Positions 10,773 to 18,997 of a stretch of DNA of 36,645 nucleotides are shown here, in pieces (position 1 is the first letter of the stretch; each line of letters opens with the position of its first letter). The position numbers were made by a program, and so were the translations under genes. The DNA is from Eubacteriales Family XIII. Incertae Sedis bacterium. Its GTDB lineage: Bacteria > Bacillota > Clostridia > Peptostreptococcales > Anaerovoracaceae. Location: assembly GCA_031264295.1 (NCBI GenBank), contig JAISED010000030.1:1-36645 (forward strand). Direction: 5' to 3'. The notes beneath the pieces are model-generated. The model saw only the letters and a list, made by a program, of their open reading frames with translations, had not been told where the DNA came from and did no database searches.

Positions 10773-12811
10773 ACCCTTTTCACGCGTCTGTTTCAACATT
10801 AAAGGGCGTCGGCTCGGTCAAACAGAAGGCGCTTTTAAAAATGAACATTAGAACCCTTGAGGATCTCATATACTGTTTCCCGCGGGACTATGAGGATCGC
10901 AGAAACAGACTGCCTATAGCGCGGCTCACGCCGGGAAGCGCTGCGGTTGTACGTGCTGCGGTCGTCTCATATGAAAGGCTTAGCAATTCGCGTAACGGCA
11001 AGAGTCAGCTGGAGCTAACTGTAAAGGACGACACAGGTGTACTGAAAATTCTCTTTTTCAATGCATCCTATGTGGCTAAGGTCTTTGAACAAGGCGGGGA
11101 ATTCTTTTTCTACGGCAAGATTGTCGGCGGCTTCAAAGAGATAAAAATGCTTCATCCGGACTTCAGCAAGGCGGACGAAGGCGAGGGAAGGGATATACTG
11201 CCCGTATACCCGCTGACCGCAGGGATAAGTCAGAAGGATATGCGTAAATGGATGGAATCACTCCTGCCTATGATCGCGTATATTGATGAGTACCTGCCGC
11301 CGGCGTCGATCGAGCGCAACCGGATCTGCGGCATCGCTTACGCCCTGGAAAATATCCATTTTCCGACGACGAGGCAGAAGTTTAAGGAAGCGAGATATCG
11401 CTTGGTCTTTGAGGAACTGCTCTTGCTGTATACAGGTCTTAAAACAGCTAAAATGGCGCGTATAAACGAAAGCGGCATTGCCTTTGAACGAGATGTGGAT
11501 ATGGAGGCATTTAAAAAAGCCTTGCCGTTCAGGCTGACGGAAGCGCAGAGCAGGGTTTTAAGTGAGATATGCCTTGATATGGAGTCGGCAGGGACGATGA
11601 ACCGCTTGATTCAAGGGGATGTAGGTTCGGGTAAAACCGCGGTCGCGGCGGCGGCCATATACAAAGCGGTGAAAAGCGGCTTTCAGACTGTTATGATGGC
11701 GCCTACGGAGACCTTGGCGAAACAGCATTATAATGATTTTACCGAATTGTTTGGCGGTCTCGGCATGAAGGTCGGATTCCTATCCGGGAATCTTAAAGCG
11801 TCTGAGCGTATTGCCGCGCTGGAGGATCTGTGCAGCGGAGAGACGGATATACTTATAGGAACCCATGCGCTTATTCAGCCCGATGTGATTTTCGCGCGGC
11901 TCGGGCTTGTCATAACGGACGAACAGCATCGCTTCGGCGTCAGTCAACGGATAAGGCTTTCGCAGAAGGGCAAAAGCCCCGACATCCTCGTTATGACGGC
12001 GACGCCCATACCCAGAACTCTTGGGTTCATAATATATGGAGACTTGGATATTTCAAGTATTGATGAGAGACCCCCGGGCAGATTGCCTGTCATAACTAAG
12101 GCAGTGCGCGGTAATAAGCGAAATGCCGCTTATGAATTCGTGAGGAAGGAAGTAGGACTTGGCAATCAGGCATATATCGTCGCTCCGTCCATAGATGAGA
12201 ATGAAGGCTCGGATCTCAAATCCGCGGCCGGTATATATGAGGAATTGCAAAGCAGGTTCCGCGAATTCAGTGTCGCTATGATACACGGGCGCATGAAGCA
12301 GTCTGATAAAGACAAGATCATGGGCGATTTTGCCGCAGGACAGATCCAGGTGCTGGTCTCAACCGTGCTGATAGAGGTGGGTATAAATGTCCCGACGGCG
12401 ACGATCATGCTGGTCGAAAACGCTGAAAGGTTCGGGTTGGCGCAGCTTCATCAGCTCAGAGGCAGGGTAGGTCGCGGCAAGCGTCAATCCTGCTGCATTC
12501 TCATATGCGAGAATGATTCTGAGGACGCTAGGGAGAGGATAAACATCATGCTTGCAAGCGACGATGGATTCAAGATCGCAGAGAAGGATCTTGAGCTTCG
12601 CGGTCCGGGGGAATTCTTCGGGATGAAACAGCATGGAATACCGGGGATGAGAATGGCTAATCTGCTGAAACATGTGAAGGTTCTAAACGCCGTCAAGGAA
12701 GAGACCGCAGCGCTTCTCGCGGAAGATCCCGAGTTGCTTAAACTTGAAAATAACAACTTCGCAAAGAAAATCGAAAGTATGTTTATCAGCGCCGGAGAAA
12801 TAGGCATTTGA
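10769..12811 (+). CDS. recG: ATP-dependent DNA helicase RecG
   Basis: RecG is a monomeric superfamily 2 helicase that remodels stalled replication forks and junctions. The 680-residue protein has the N-terminal wedge (OB-fold) domain (about 60-150, with LELTVKDDTGVLKILFFN), then helicase motifs I GDVGSGKTAVA, Ia MAPTETLAKQH, II DEQHRFGV, III MTATPIPRT, and the second RecA-like domain with LVSTVLIEVGINVP and QLHQLRGRVGRG (motif VI). The C-terminal LELRGPGEFFGMKQHG is RecG-specific. The start overlaps the asp23 stop. The stop codon overlaps a TTGACA sequence that may belong to the next promoter. Confidence 0.97.
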   Translation: MNPFHASVSTLKGVGSVKQKALLKMNIRTLEDLIYCFPRDYEDRRNRLPIARLTPGSAAVVRAAVVSYERLSNSRNGKSQLELTVKDDTGVLKILFFNASYVAKVFEQGGEFFFYGKIVGGFKEIKMLHPDFSKADEGEGRDILPVYPLTAGISQKDMRKWMESLLPMIAYIDEYLPPASIERNRICGIAYALENIHFPTTRQKFKEARYRLVFEELLLLYTGLKTAKMARINESGIAFERDVDMEAFKKALPFRLTEAQSRVLSEICLDMESAGTMNRLIQGDVGSGKTAVAAAAIYKAVKSGFQTVMMAPTETLAKQHYNDFTELFGGLGMKVGFLSGNLKASERIAALEDLCSGETDILIGTHALIQPDVIFARLGLVITDEQHRFGVSQRIRLSQKGKSPDILVMTATPIPRTLGFIIYGDLDISSIDERPPGRLPVITKAVRGNKRNAAYEFVRKEVGLGNQAYIVAPSIDENEGSDLKSAAGIYEELQSRFREFSVAMIHGRMKQSDKDKIMGDFAAGQIQVLVSTVLIEVGINVPTATIMLVENAERFGLAQLHQLRGRVGRGKRQSCCILICENDSEDARERINIMLASDDGFKIAEKDLELRGPGEFFGMKQHGIPGMRMANLLKHVKVLNAVKEETAALLAEDPELLKLENNNFAKKIESMFISAGEIGI

Positions 12812-12814
12812 CAG

Positions 12815-12842
12815 TTGTAATTCAACGCTTATCTGTTATAAT
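12815..12842 (+). promoter_or_regulatory. Promoter for rsmD-coaD
   Basis: TTGTAA (12815-12820) and a perfect TATAAT (12837-12842) are 16 nt apart. A consensus TTGACA also occurs at 12808-12813 but at 23 nt it is too far from this -10. A CCCCGC/GCGGGG hairpin (12876-12894) lies in the leader before rsmD. Confidence 0.55.
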
Positions 12843-12923
12843 TGTTTAAGAGGAATTCTCGTGCGGAACATTTCGCCCCGCCTTGTAAGCGGGGATAGGT
12901 TCGCGATGAGGGAGGCGTGAAGC

Positions 12924-13466
12924 TTGAGAATAATAGCAGGCGTCTGCAAGGGCAGAAAGCTTATTTCACCCGGCGACAAGCAGATCAGACCTACTTCCGA
13001 TAAGGTTAAGGGTGCGGTATTCAGCATGGCGGGCGAACGTATGCCCGGAGCTGTGGTATTGGATGTCTTCGCGGGTACAGGCAATCTTGGTCTTGAAGCC
13101 CTGAGCAGAGGGGCTGAATACTGTTACTTCTGCGACTGCTCAGCGGATAGCATTGCCATTGTCAGGAAGAACGTAGCGCTTTGCGGTATGGAAGCGCGCG
13201 CTAAACTCTTGACAGGTGGTTTTGAAAAGACGCTGTCAGGGGTTAAACGCGCGGTAGATGTGGTTTTCATGGATCCGCCTTACCATAAAGAACTTTATGT
13301 AAAGTGCCTTTCTCTTATAGAGAGAAACAAGATTCTTGCCGACGACGGCCTTGTTATAACTGAGCATGACGCAAAATTGCCGTTTCCCGATACTATGGGC
13401 GGGTTTGTCAAGCTTAAAGAGAAGAGATACGGCGATGTGGGTGTGACATTATTTATTAAATCTTGA
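12924..13466 (+). CDS. rsmD: 16S rRNA (guanine(966)-N(2))-methyltransferase RsmD
   Basis: RsmD methylates G966 (E. coli numbering) of 16S rRNA in the 30S head. The 180-residue protein has the family N-terminus MRIIAGVCKGRKL followed by RPTSDKVKGAVF, the SAM-binding LDVFAGTGNLGLEALSRG, and the catalytic motif MDPPYHKE. The start is a TTG with GGGAGG 8 nt upstream; no ATG or GTG would keep the canonical N-terminus. rsmD followed by coaD is the standard order in Bacillota. Confidence 0.95.
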   Translation: MRIIAGVCKGRKLISPGDKQIRPTSDKVKGAVFSMAGERMPGAVVLDVFAGTGNLGLEALSRGAEYCYFCDCSADSIAIVRKNVALCGMEARAKLLTGGFEKTLSGVKRAVDVVFMDPPYHKELYVKCLSLIERNKILADDGLVITEHDAKLPFPDTMGGFVKLKEKRYGDVGVTLFIKS

Positions 13467-13468
13467 CC

Positions 13469-13509
13469 GGCGGCGACAGACCACGTGGGTGTAATCCCAT
13501 GTCGGCGCC
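13469..13509 (+). promoter_or_regulatory. 41-nt hairpin filling the rsmD-coaD gap
   Basis: GGCGGCGACA (13469-13478) pairs with TGTCGGCGCC (13500-13509) with one G-G mismatch, and TGGG/CCCA extends the stem inside. It begins right after the rsmD stop and ends 3 nt before the coaD Shine-Dalgarno site (GGGGAGG, 13513-13519). No T run follows. Confidence 0.6.
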
Positions 13510-13522
13510 TAAGGGGAGGCTT

Positions 13523-14002
13523 ATGAAGAAAAAATTGCTTTATGCCGGATCCTTTGATCCTGTGACCAACGGACATCTGGATATGATCACAAGGGCTTGC
13601 GCTCTGTGTGACGATATGGTGATCGGTGTCGTAAAGAACCATTCCAAGAAGTCGAGATATTCATTTGACGACAGGGTCAGCATGATAAAGCTCGCAACTG
13701 TTCATCTGGAGCATATAGAGATCGATAGCTTTCAGGGGCTGCTTGCGGACTATGTGAAGGATCGCGGGATTAACGCTGTGTTGCGCGGTCTCAGGGCAAA
13801 CGCGGATTTTGAGTATGAGCTGCAAATGGCGCAGATGAACGCGAGGCTTTTTGAGGGAAAAATCGAAACCGTTTTCCTGATGACAAATCCTGAGTATTCG
13901 TTTGTGAGTTCCAGTATCATTCATGAGGTTTTCAGTTTGGGAGGGGATGTATCGGGACTTGTACCTGATAGGGTTCTGGAGTATATGAAAAGTTTGCGAT
14001 AG
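13523..14002 (+). CDS. coaD: Phosphopantetheine adenylyltransferase CoaD
   Basis: CoaD makes dephospho-CoA from 4'-phosphopantetheine and ATP. The 159-residue length is standard. Motifs are YAGSFDPVTNGH (nucleotidyltransferase T/HxGH), VLRGLRANADFEYE, and the C-terminal YSFVSSSIIHEV (ISSS-type phosphate loop). The ATG at 13523 has GGGGAGG upstream. The frame stays open 20 codons further upstream, but that part overlaps rsmD and the hairpin and has no family resemblance. Confidence 0.97.
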   Translation: MKKKLLYAGSFDPVTNGHLDMITRACALCDDMVIGVVKNHSKKSRYSFDDRVSMIKLATVHLEHIEIDSFQGLLADYVKDRGINAVLRGLRANADFEYELQMAQMNARLFEGKIETVFLMTNPEYSFVSSSIIHEVFSLGGDVSGLVPDRVLEYMKSLR

Positions 14003-14103
14003 CTTACTTCAATCCTGCGGCTTTTGAGCAGCTTTGATTAAAACTTTACGCTGGTATGAAATGTTCTTAAGCTGAGAAGTTTATAATATAAGGAGATAAA
14101 GAC

Positions 14104-14643
14104 ATGAAAGTATTGGAATTGCTGGATGAGATCGATGAAGTGATCGAAACGGCTTCAGGTGTTCCCCTCACAGGAAAGCTGTTGATCGACGGAGATGAGA
14201 TCAAGGAAATCGTTAAGGACATCAGGCTCGCTCTCCCTGATGAGATCCAACAGGCGCAATGGATAAAGGAAGAAAGACAACGTATTTTAGAAGACGCGAA
14301 AAAGGAATATGAGATAATCGTTCAGGACGCCAAGAACCAAGCCGAGGCAATGGTCGAAGAGAATGAGATTATGACGAGGGCGAAGGCGCGCGCTGCTGAA
14401 CTCACAAAGCAGACGGAGTCGAATGTGAGACAGCTCAGGCTTGACACCTATGACTATATCGACAAAATACTCTTTGAATTGCAGGAAAAAATGGATCAGA
14501 TGAATGCGGTGTATTTCGGCGATATGTTCACAAGTGTGCAGAAGACATTCGAAAACATCGGGCAGACCGTCCAAAGCAACAGGATGGAGATCAAGGATCT
14601 GGCGTATAAAACCCATATGGAAGAAGATGGTCCGCAGAGATAA
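14104..14643 (+). CDS. Coiled-coil protein resembling ATP synthase B chains, unknown function
   Basis: The 179-residue soluble protein is strongly helical. Residues about 55-140 are rich in Glu, Lys, Gln and Ala (QWIKEERQRILEDAKKEYE, QAEAMVEENEIMTRAKARA) and should form a long coiled coil; there is no signal peptide or membrane span. Similar proteins sit between coaD and tmcAL in many Clostridia and are often labelled ATPase or ATP synthase B-like without experimental function. A clear AAGGAG site precedes the ATG, with TATAAT at 14082-14087 but no good -35. The 3' end overlaps the tmcAL start by 17 nt. Confidence 0.75.
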   Translation: MKVLELLDEIDEVIETASGVPLTGKLLIDGDEIKEIVKDIRLALPDEIQQAQWIKEERQRILEDAKKEYEIIVQDAKNQAEAMVEENEIMTRAKARAAELTKQTESNVRQLRLDTYDYIDKILFELQEKMDQMNAVYFGDMFTSVQKTFENIGQTVQSNRMEIKDLAYKTHMEEDGPQR

Positions 14644-15991
14644 GCATTTGACGAGCGTAGTGGGCGGAGCCGACGGAATCAATGGCGACGACGGAGCCGA
14701 TGGAATCAATGGCGACGACGGAACCGACAATAACGGCGGCGGAGTCGGCAAAGCCGCCGGTAACGGCGGCGAGATAGGCGGATTCGGCAGGGTTGCGGGC
14801 ATAATCGCCGAGTACAATCCGTTTCATAACGGGCATCTTTGGCATCTGGAAAAGACGAAGGAGATCACAGGCGCCGACGCGTGTATCGCGGTTATGAGCG
14901 GCGACTTCGTCCAACGCGGCGAGCCCGCTATTCTTGATAAATGGAAAAGAGCCGAGGCTGCGGTCAGAAGCGGCGTCGATCTGGTCATTGAGCTGCCATT
15001 CCTCTATTCGTGCAACAGCGCCGAATTCTTCGCGAAAGGCGCGGTTCGCCTGCTTTCAGCTACAGGAGCTGTGACGCATATCTCCTTCGGCAGCGAGATC
15101 GGTGAGCTAGAGCCGTTGATGAAAGCGGCGTCGATACTAGCGAGTGAGGCTGATGATTTTCGTGAACATTTGCGCGCGGCATTAAAGTCAGGTATGTCAT
15201 ATCCAGCGGCAAGAAGCGCGGCTGTTAGGGAAATTTCGAGTGCGGAAACGGCTGAGGTCTTAAAGCAGCCCAACAATATACTCGCCGTCGAGTACCTCAA
15301 GCAGCTCATACGGCTGGATTCTGACATTATTCCGGTGACATTCGCCAGGGAGGGTGCGGGCTACTTCGAGAGCGAGCCGAAGGTTGGCATAGCCGGCGCC
15401 GGCGCCTTGCGTAAGATGATGTGTTCTAATGGCGTTCATACAGCGAAAGACTATGTGCCTGCGGAAGCTTATGGAATCTACGAGGCTTCACAGGAAGACT
15501 TCGCGGAGATTGATAATTTTTTCACGATGATAGCCTATGCCGCGAGAATGAAGAGCGCCGATGAGCTGTCGGCAATCATGTCGGCGTCTGAGGGTTTGGA
15601 AAACAGGCTTAAAAAGGCCTTGGACAATGCGAACGGCATAAGCGGTCTCATATCCGCGGCGAAGTCGAAACGCTACACCGAGACGCGCATCAAGCGTTTT
15701 CTGTTTCACACCTTGTTTGGTGTGACCGGCATTGAGTTCGATGAGCTTGACGCGCATGAACCGGCTTATTTCAGGGTTCTGGCGATGAACGCCGCCGGCA
15801 GGAGAATCCTAAAGGCTATGACGGACGGCGGTCTGGATGTGATCACTAATCTCAACAGACAGTTCCCCGTTTCGGATGCACCGGCTCGCTTTATGGAGTT
15901 TGATGTTCTCGCGGCGGATATCTACAACCTCGTTGCCGGGAAAGGATTCCGCAGCGGATCGGATTACCGGGCGAGACCATTTGTTCTATAG
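14627..15991 (+). CDS. tmcAL: tRNA(Met) cytidine acetate ligase TmcAL (YlbM family)
   Basis: TmcAL uses acetate and ATP to form N4-acetylcytidine at the wobble position of elongator tRNA-Met. Family motifs are AGIIAEYNPFHNGH (nucleotidyltransferase HxGH), MSGDFVQRGEPAI, DLVIELP, and FGSEIGE. The canonical N-terminus should begin near AGIIAEYNPF, but no start codon occurs there. The frame continues upstream through a Gly/Asp-rich segment of about 45 residues containing a 27-nt tandem repeat, so the protein has an added N-terminal extension. Possible starts are ATG 14627 (inside the previous gene), TTG 14648 and GTG 14660. At 454 residues it is longer than usual. ackA follows, so acetate metabolism genes are adjacent. 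Confidence 0.9.
   Translation: MVRRDKHLTSVVGGADGINGDDGADGINGDDGTDNNGGGVGKAAGNGGEIGGFGRVAGIIAEYNPFHNGHLWHLEKTKEITGADACIAVMSGDFVQRGEPAILDKWKRAEAAVRSGVDLVIELPFLYSCNSAEFFAKGAVRLLSATGAVTHISFGSEIGELEPLMKAASILASEADDFREHLRAALKSGMSYPAARSAAVREISSAETAEVLKQPNNILAVEYLKQLIRLDSDIIPVTFAREGAGYFESEPKVGIAGAGALRKMMCSNGVHTAKDYVPAEAYGIYEASQEDFAEIDNFFTMIAYAARMKSADELSAIMSASEGLENRLKKALDNANGISGLISAAKSKRYTETRIKRFLFHTLFGVTGIEFDELDAHEPAYFRVLAMNAAGRRILKAMTDGGLDVITNLNRQFPVSDAPARFMEFDVLAADIYNLVAGKGFRSGSDYRARPFVL
14666..14728 (+). repeat. 27-nt in-frame tandem repeat at the tmcAL 5' end
   Basis: Two near-identical 27-nt units (14666-14692, 14693-14719) and a partial third encode GADGINGDD repeats in the N-terminal extension of TmcAL. 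Confidence 0.9.
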
Positions 15992-16076
15992 GCAACCTTA
16001 TTGAAATTGTTTGCTAAATTAAAATTGTTTATTGAATTAAAATTAAAATGTATAAGAAAGGGAAAGAGGAAGGAAT

Positions 16077-17303
16077 ATGAAAGTATTGGTGATTAATTGC
16101 GGAAGCTCGTCTCTGAAGTATCAAGTACTGAATATGGAGAATGATTCGCTTCTTGTGAAAGGACTCATAGAGCGCATCGGCGCCAACGGTTCTGTTATTA
16201 CCCATGAGAAGATCGGTTTGGGCGATAAGTACGTTTTAGAAAAACCCTTAGCCAATCACCGGGAGGCGATTCAGCTCATGATCGAGACCCTGCTCGACCC
16301 GTGGCACGGCGCCATCTCCGCTATGGAGGATCTGGGAGCGGTAGGTCACAGAGTTGTTCACGCGGGTGAGAAATACGCCGCGTCGGTGCTGATAAACGAT
16401 GATGTGATGACTGTGCTGGAAGAGTGCGTGGAATTGGCGCCCCTCCACAATCCGCCGAATATTCTCGGCATCAAGGCGTGCAAAGAGCTGATGCCGAACA
16501 CGCCGATGATAGCGGTGTTTGACACAGCCTTCCATCAGACAATGCCGGCGGAGGCCTACACATATGCGCTGCCTTACGAGTATTATGAGAAATACAAGAT
16601 CAGAAGATACGGCTTTCACGGCACAAGCCACAAATACGTCGCTGAGAGGGCAGCCGACATCCTCGGCGTCAATCTGCTGGATCTAAAGATAATAACCTGT
16701 CACTTGGGCAACGGCGCAAGCGTGACCGCCATAAAGCGCGGAAAATGTATTGATACTTCAATGGGATTCACGCCATTAGAGGGGCTTGTGATGGGTACGC
16801 GTTCCGGCGACCTCGATCCGTCCATCGTTTCGTATATCAGAGACAAAGAGGGCATACACCTCCATGATGTCATAGATGTACTGAACAAGAAGTCAGGCGT
16901 CCTCGGGATATCGGGCATAAGCAGCGATTTTCGTGATATAGAAGCCGCCGTCGAAGAAGGAAACGAAAGAGCGGCGCTTGCGATAAAGGTCTTCGCTCAC
17001 AAGGTGCGCTTTTACATAGGGGCTTATATTGCCGAAATGAACGGTGTTGACGCTATCGTGTTCACCGCCGGTCTGGGAGAAAACAGTTCGAAGCTGCGCA
17101 GCGTAATATGCGCTGAACTGGGCAATCTCGGCATTAAGCTGGATCTTGTGAAGAATAATGTCAGGGGCAAGGAGAGCATAATCAGCCGTGACGGTTCCAA
17201 GGTGGCGATACTGCTTATACCTACGAACGAAGAGCTTATGATAGCAAGAGACACATACCGTATAGCGAAAAAATATATAGAGAACGGCATTAAAATAAGT
17301 TGA
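16077..17303 (+). CDS. ackA: Acetate kinase AckA
   Basis: AckA interconverts acetyl phosphate plus ADP with acetate plus ATP, giving substrate-level ATP in fermentation. The 408-residue protein has [14 protein letters not shown] at the N-terminus, [20 protein letters not shown], the catalytic aspartate in [22 protein letters not shown], and [20 protein letters not shown] Shine-Dalgarno site precedes the ATG. The partner gene pta is not adjacent. The 85-nt upstream gap is very A/T-rich with short AAATTGTTT repeats and may hold a promoter I cannot define. Confidence 0.97.
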   Translation: MKVLVINCGSSSLKYQVLNMENDSLLVKGLIERIGANGSVITHEKIGLGDKYVLEKPLANHREAIQLMIETLLDPWHGAISAMEDLGAVGHRVVHAGEKYAASVLINDDVMTVLEECVELAPLHNPPNILGIKACKELMPNTPMIAVFDTAFHQTMPAEAYTYALPYEYYEKYKIRRYGFHGTSHKYVAERAADILGVNLLDLKIITCHLGNGASVTAIKRGKCIDTSMGFTPLEGLVMGTRSGDLDPSIVSYIRDKEGIHLHDVIDVLNKKSGVLGISGISSDFRDIEAAVEEGNERAALAIKVFAHKVRFYIGAYIAEMNGVDAIVFTAGLGENSSKLRSVICAELGNLGIKLDLVKNNVRGKESIISRDGSKVAILLIPTNEELMIARDTYRIAKKYIENGIKIS

Positions 17304-17329
17304 CAAACCTTACCGGTTGATTGTATACT
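17300..17329 (+). promoter_or_regulatory. rpmF promoter
   Basis: TTGACA (17300-17305) and TATACT (17324-17329) are 18 nt apart, starting at the ackA stop. The first is a perfect -35. A small AACC/GGTT inverted repeat lies between the two hexamers. Confidence 0.75.
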
Positions 17330-17408
17330 GGAATGGTTGTACTGAGTTCAGTATGAATTCAGTATTGCTGGTCAAAATCCTATAGAAAGAAAGGGGGCGT
17401 GGCTGAAA

Positions 17409-17591
17409 ATGGCAGTACCTAAAAGAAGAACTTCAAAAGCAAAGCGTGACTCGCGCCGTGCACCGAATATGAAGATGAGGGCGCCGGGTTTGTCCACCTG
17501 TCCGCATTGTCATGAACCGAAACTTCCGCATAGAGTTTGCCCGAATTGTAACTATTACGACGGCAAAGAGGTTGTTTCGTCAGATAACTGA
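17409..17591 (+). CDS. rpmF: 50S ribosomal protein L32 (bL32), zinc-ribbon form
   Basis: The 60-residue protein is the standard L32: [18 protein letters not shown] at the N-terminus and a zinc ribbon made by CPHC and CPNC. The ribosome binding region is GGGGGCGTGG upstream of the ATG. In most Bacillota the DUF177 gene (yceD) lies directly before rpmF and plsX after it. Both are missing here: ackA is upstream and a convergent asd downstream, so rpmF is a single-gene unit with its own promoter and terminator. Confidence 0.97.
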   Translation: MAVPKRRTSKAKRDSRRAPNMKMRAPGLSTCPHCHEPKLPHRVCPNCNYYDGKEVVSSDN

Positions 17592-17610
17592 GGCGGTTTC
17601 AGAACGGTAC

Positions 17611-17645
17611 AAGGGCTTTAAAAAGTCCTTATAAGGCGTTTTTTT
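17611..17645 (+). terminator. Probable rpmF terminator
   Basis: AAGGGCTT (17611-17618) pairs with AAGTCCTT (17623-17630) with one G-T pair, and a run of seven T follows at 17639-17645 after an 8-nt spacer. The spacer is longer than usual. Confidence 0.5.
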
Positions 17646-17686
17646 AGCGCCGGGTAGCCGAACGGGAGTTCGGCGTATCCGGCGCT
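17646..17686. repeat. Long two-part hairpin in the rpmF/asd convergent gap
   Basis: AGCGCCGG/CCGGCGCT (8 bp) encloses GCCGAAC/GTTCGGC (7 bp) around a GGGA loop, with a small GTA/GTAT internal loop. It lies between the two converging genes and is not itself followed by a T run on either strand. Confidence 0.8.
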
Positions 17687-17710
17687 TGTTCGCGTTCACA
17701 GAGAAGATAC

Positions 17711-17734
17711 ATAGACCGGCCTTGACCGGTCTAT
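17711..17734 (-). terminator. Probable asd terminator
   Basis: ATAGACCGG pairs with CCGGTCTAT around a 6-nt loop (9 bp, perfect), 11 nt past the asd stop. The minus-strand tail is only moderately T-rich (GTATCTTCTCT). Confidence 0.6.
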
Positions 17735-17744
17735 AGAGATCCCC

Positions 17745-18743
17745 CTATAAGCGCTCCAGCAGTTTTTCTGCGATTTGAACCGCGTTTGTGGCTGCGCCTT
17801 TTCGGATATTATCGGCGACGACCCAGATGTTCAGACCGTTTTCAACGCTGAAATCACGCCGGATCCTTCCGACGAAGACCTCATCGCGTCCTGCCGCGTC
17901 GCGGGCGAGGGGATATTCGTTCTCTGCGGGATTATCCACAAGCACGATTCCGGGCGAATCCTTGAGCAAGGCTTTAATCTCATCTACATCGAATGGCTTT
18001 TCTGTCTCGATGTTTATTGATTCACTGTGCGAGTTAAACAGAGGCACGCGCACGGTTGTAGCGGTTACAGCGAGCGTATCGTCTCCGAGGATTTTGCGCG
18101 TTTCGTTTATCATTTTTTCTTCTTCTTTGGTGTATCCGTTTTCAAGAAATACATCAATGTGAGGCAGACAGTTACCGGCGATGGGTCTAGGATATGCCGA
18201 CAGGATGTCGTTGCCTTTAAGTCCTTCTTCCAGATCGCGGATGCCCTTAAGTCCGGAACCGGAAACCGCCTGATATGTCGAATATATGACGCGCTTTATT
18301 CCGTACTTTTCGTAAATCGGGTTCAAGGCCACCACCGCCTGAATGGTAGAGCAGTTAGGGTTGGCTATTATGCCCTTATGCTTAGCTATGTCGCCGGGGT
18401 TCACCTCGGGTACAACAAGAGGCACATTCTTATCCATCCTCCAAGCGCTGCTGTTGTCAACCACTACAGTTCCCTTAGCCGCCGCGATGGGGGAAAATCT
18501 CTCACTGGTGGCGCCGCCTGCGGAAAACAGCGCAATATCAATAGCTTTATCAAATGAACTCTCACAGAGTTCCTCCACGATATAGTCGCGCCCGCGGAAT
18601 GTGATTGCGGAACCCGCGGATTTAGACGAGGCCATTAAATAGAGGTTTTCATATGGGAAATCCCGCTCCTCAAGCACCTTAAGAAACGTAGAACCTACGA
18701 GACCGGTAGCGCCTACTACCGCAAGATTTGGTTTTTTTGACAT
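17745..18743 (-). CDS. asd: Aspartate-semialdehyde dehydrogenase
   Basis: Asd reduces aspartyl phosphate to aspartate semialdehyde, the branch point to lysine/diaminopimelate, threonine and methionine; it therefore feeds both the wall precursor and the homoserine used by MetA. The 332-residue protein has the NADP site VVGATGLVGSTF, nucleophile Cys131 in NPNCSTIQ, YQAVSGSG, and catalytic-region RVPLFNSHSESINIE. AAAGGAG lies 7 nt before the ATG. It is the only protein gene on the minus strand apart from the Fic remnant, and forms a one-gene unit with its own promoter. Confidence 0.97.
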   Translation of the reverse strand: MSKKPNLAVVGATGLVGSTFLKVLEERDFPYENLYLMASSKSAGSAITFRGRDYIVEELCESSFDKAIDIALFSAGGATSERFSPIAAAKGTVVVDNSSAWRMDKNVPLVVPEVNPGDIAKHKGIIANPNCSTIQAVVALNPIYEKYGIKRVIYSTYQAVSGSGLKGIRDLEEGLKGNDILSAYPRPIAGNCLPHIDVFLENGYTKEEEKMINETRKILGDDTLAVTATTVRVPLFNSHSESINIETEKPFDVDEIKALLKDSPGIVLVDNPAENEYPLARDAAGRDEVFVGRIRRDFSVENGLNIWVVADNIRKGAATNAVQIAEKLLERL

Positions 18744-18808
18744 GTTTTTCTCCTTTCAATATCTGCAAATGGCTTTTAAAAGCCCCATTTTGTCGAAGTG
18801 TTTTAAAC

Positions 18809-18837
18809 ATTATACACTTATACAATTATTTCTGCAA
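18809..18837 (-). promoter_or_regulatory. asd promoter
   Basis: On the minus strand TTGCAG (18832-18837) and TATAAT (18809-18814) are 17 nt apart, predicting a leader of about 60 nt. A palindrome GGCTTTTAAAAGCC (18771-18784) lies in that leader. Confidence 0.7.
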
Positions 18838-18876
18838 AAGGTTTAATGAATATTTAATAATATTTTACAAAAGCTA

Positions 18877-18885
18877 TGATATAAT
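18877..18885 (+). promoter_or_regulatory. Extended -10 promoter for uppP
   Basis: TGATATAAT gives a perfect extended -10 (TG-n-TATAAT). TTTACA at 18864-18869 is only 10 nt away, too close to be its -35. The leader holds a CGGCGGTT/AACTGCCG hairpin (18929-18946) and a 9-nt direct repeat GGCGGTTGT (18893 and 18930). Confidence 0.5.
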
Positions 18886-18997
18886 ATCCTGTGGCGGTTG
18901 TGAGTGAATGAAATGAAATGACGATCGCCGGCGGTTGTAACTGCCGTGTTTATGTAAACAAAAAATAAATTTAACGCGAAAGGAATATTTGTTATCT

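Noticed and set aside
12808-12842. TTGACA at the recG stop paired with TATAAT as a promoter
   Set aside because: The spacing is 23 nt, too long; TTGTAA at 12815 with 16 nt spacing is the better -35.
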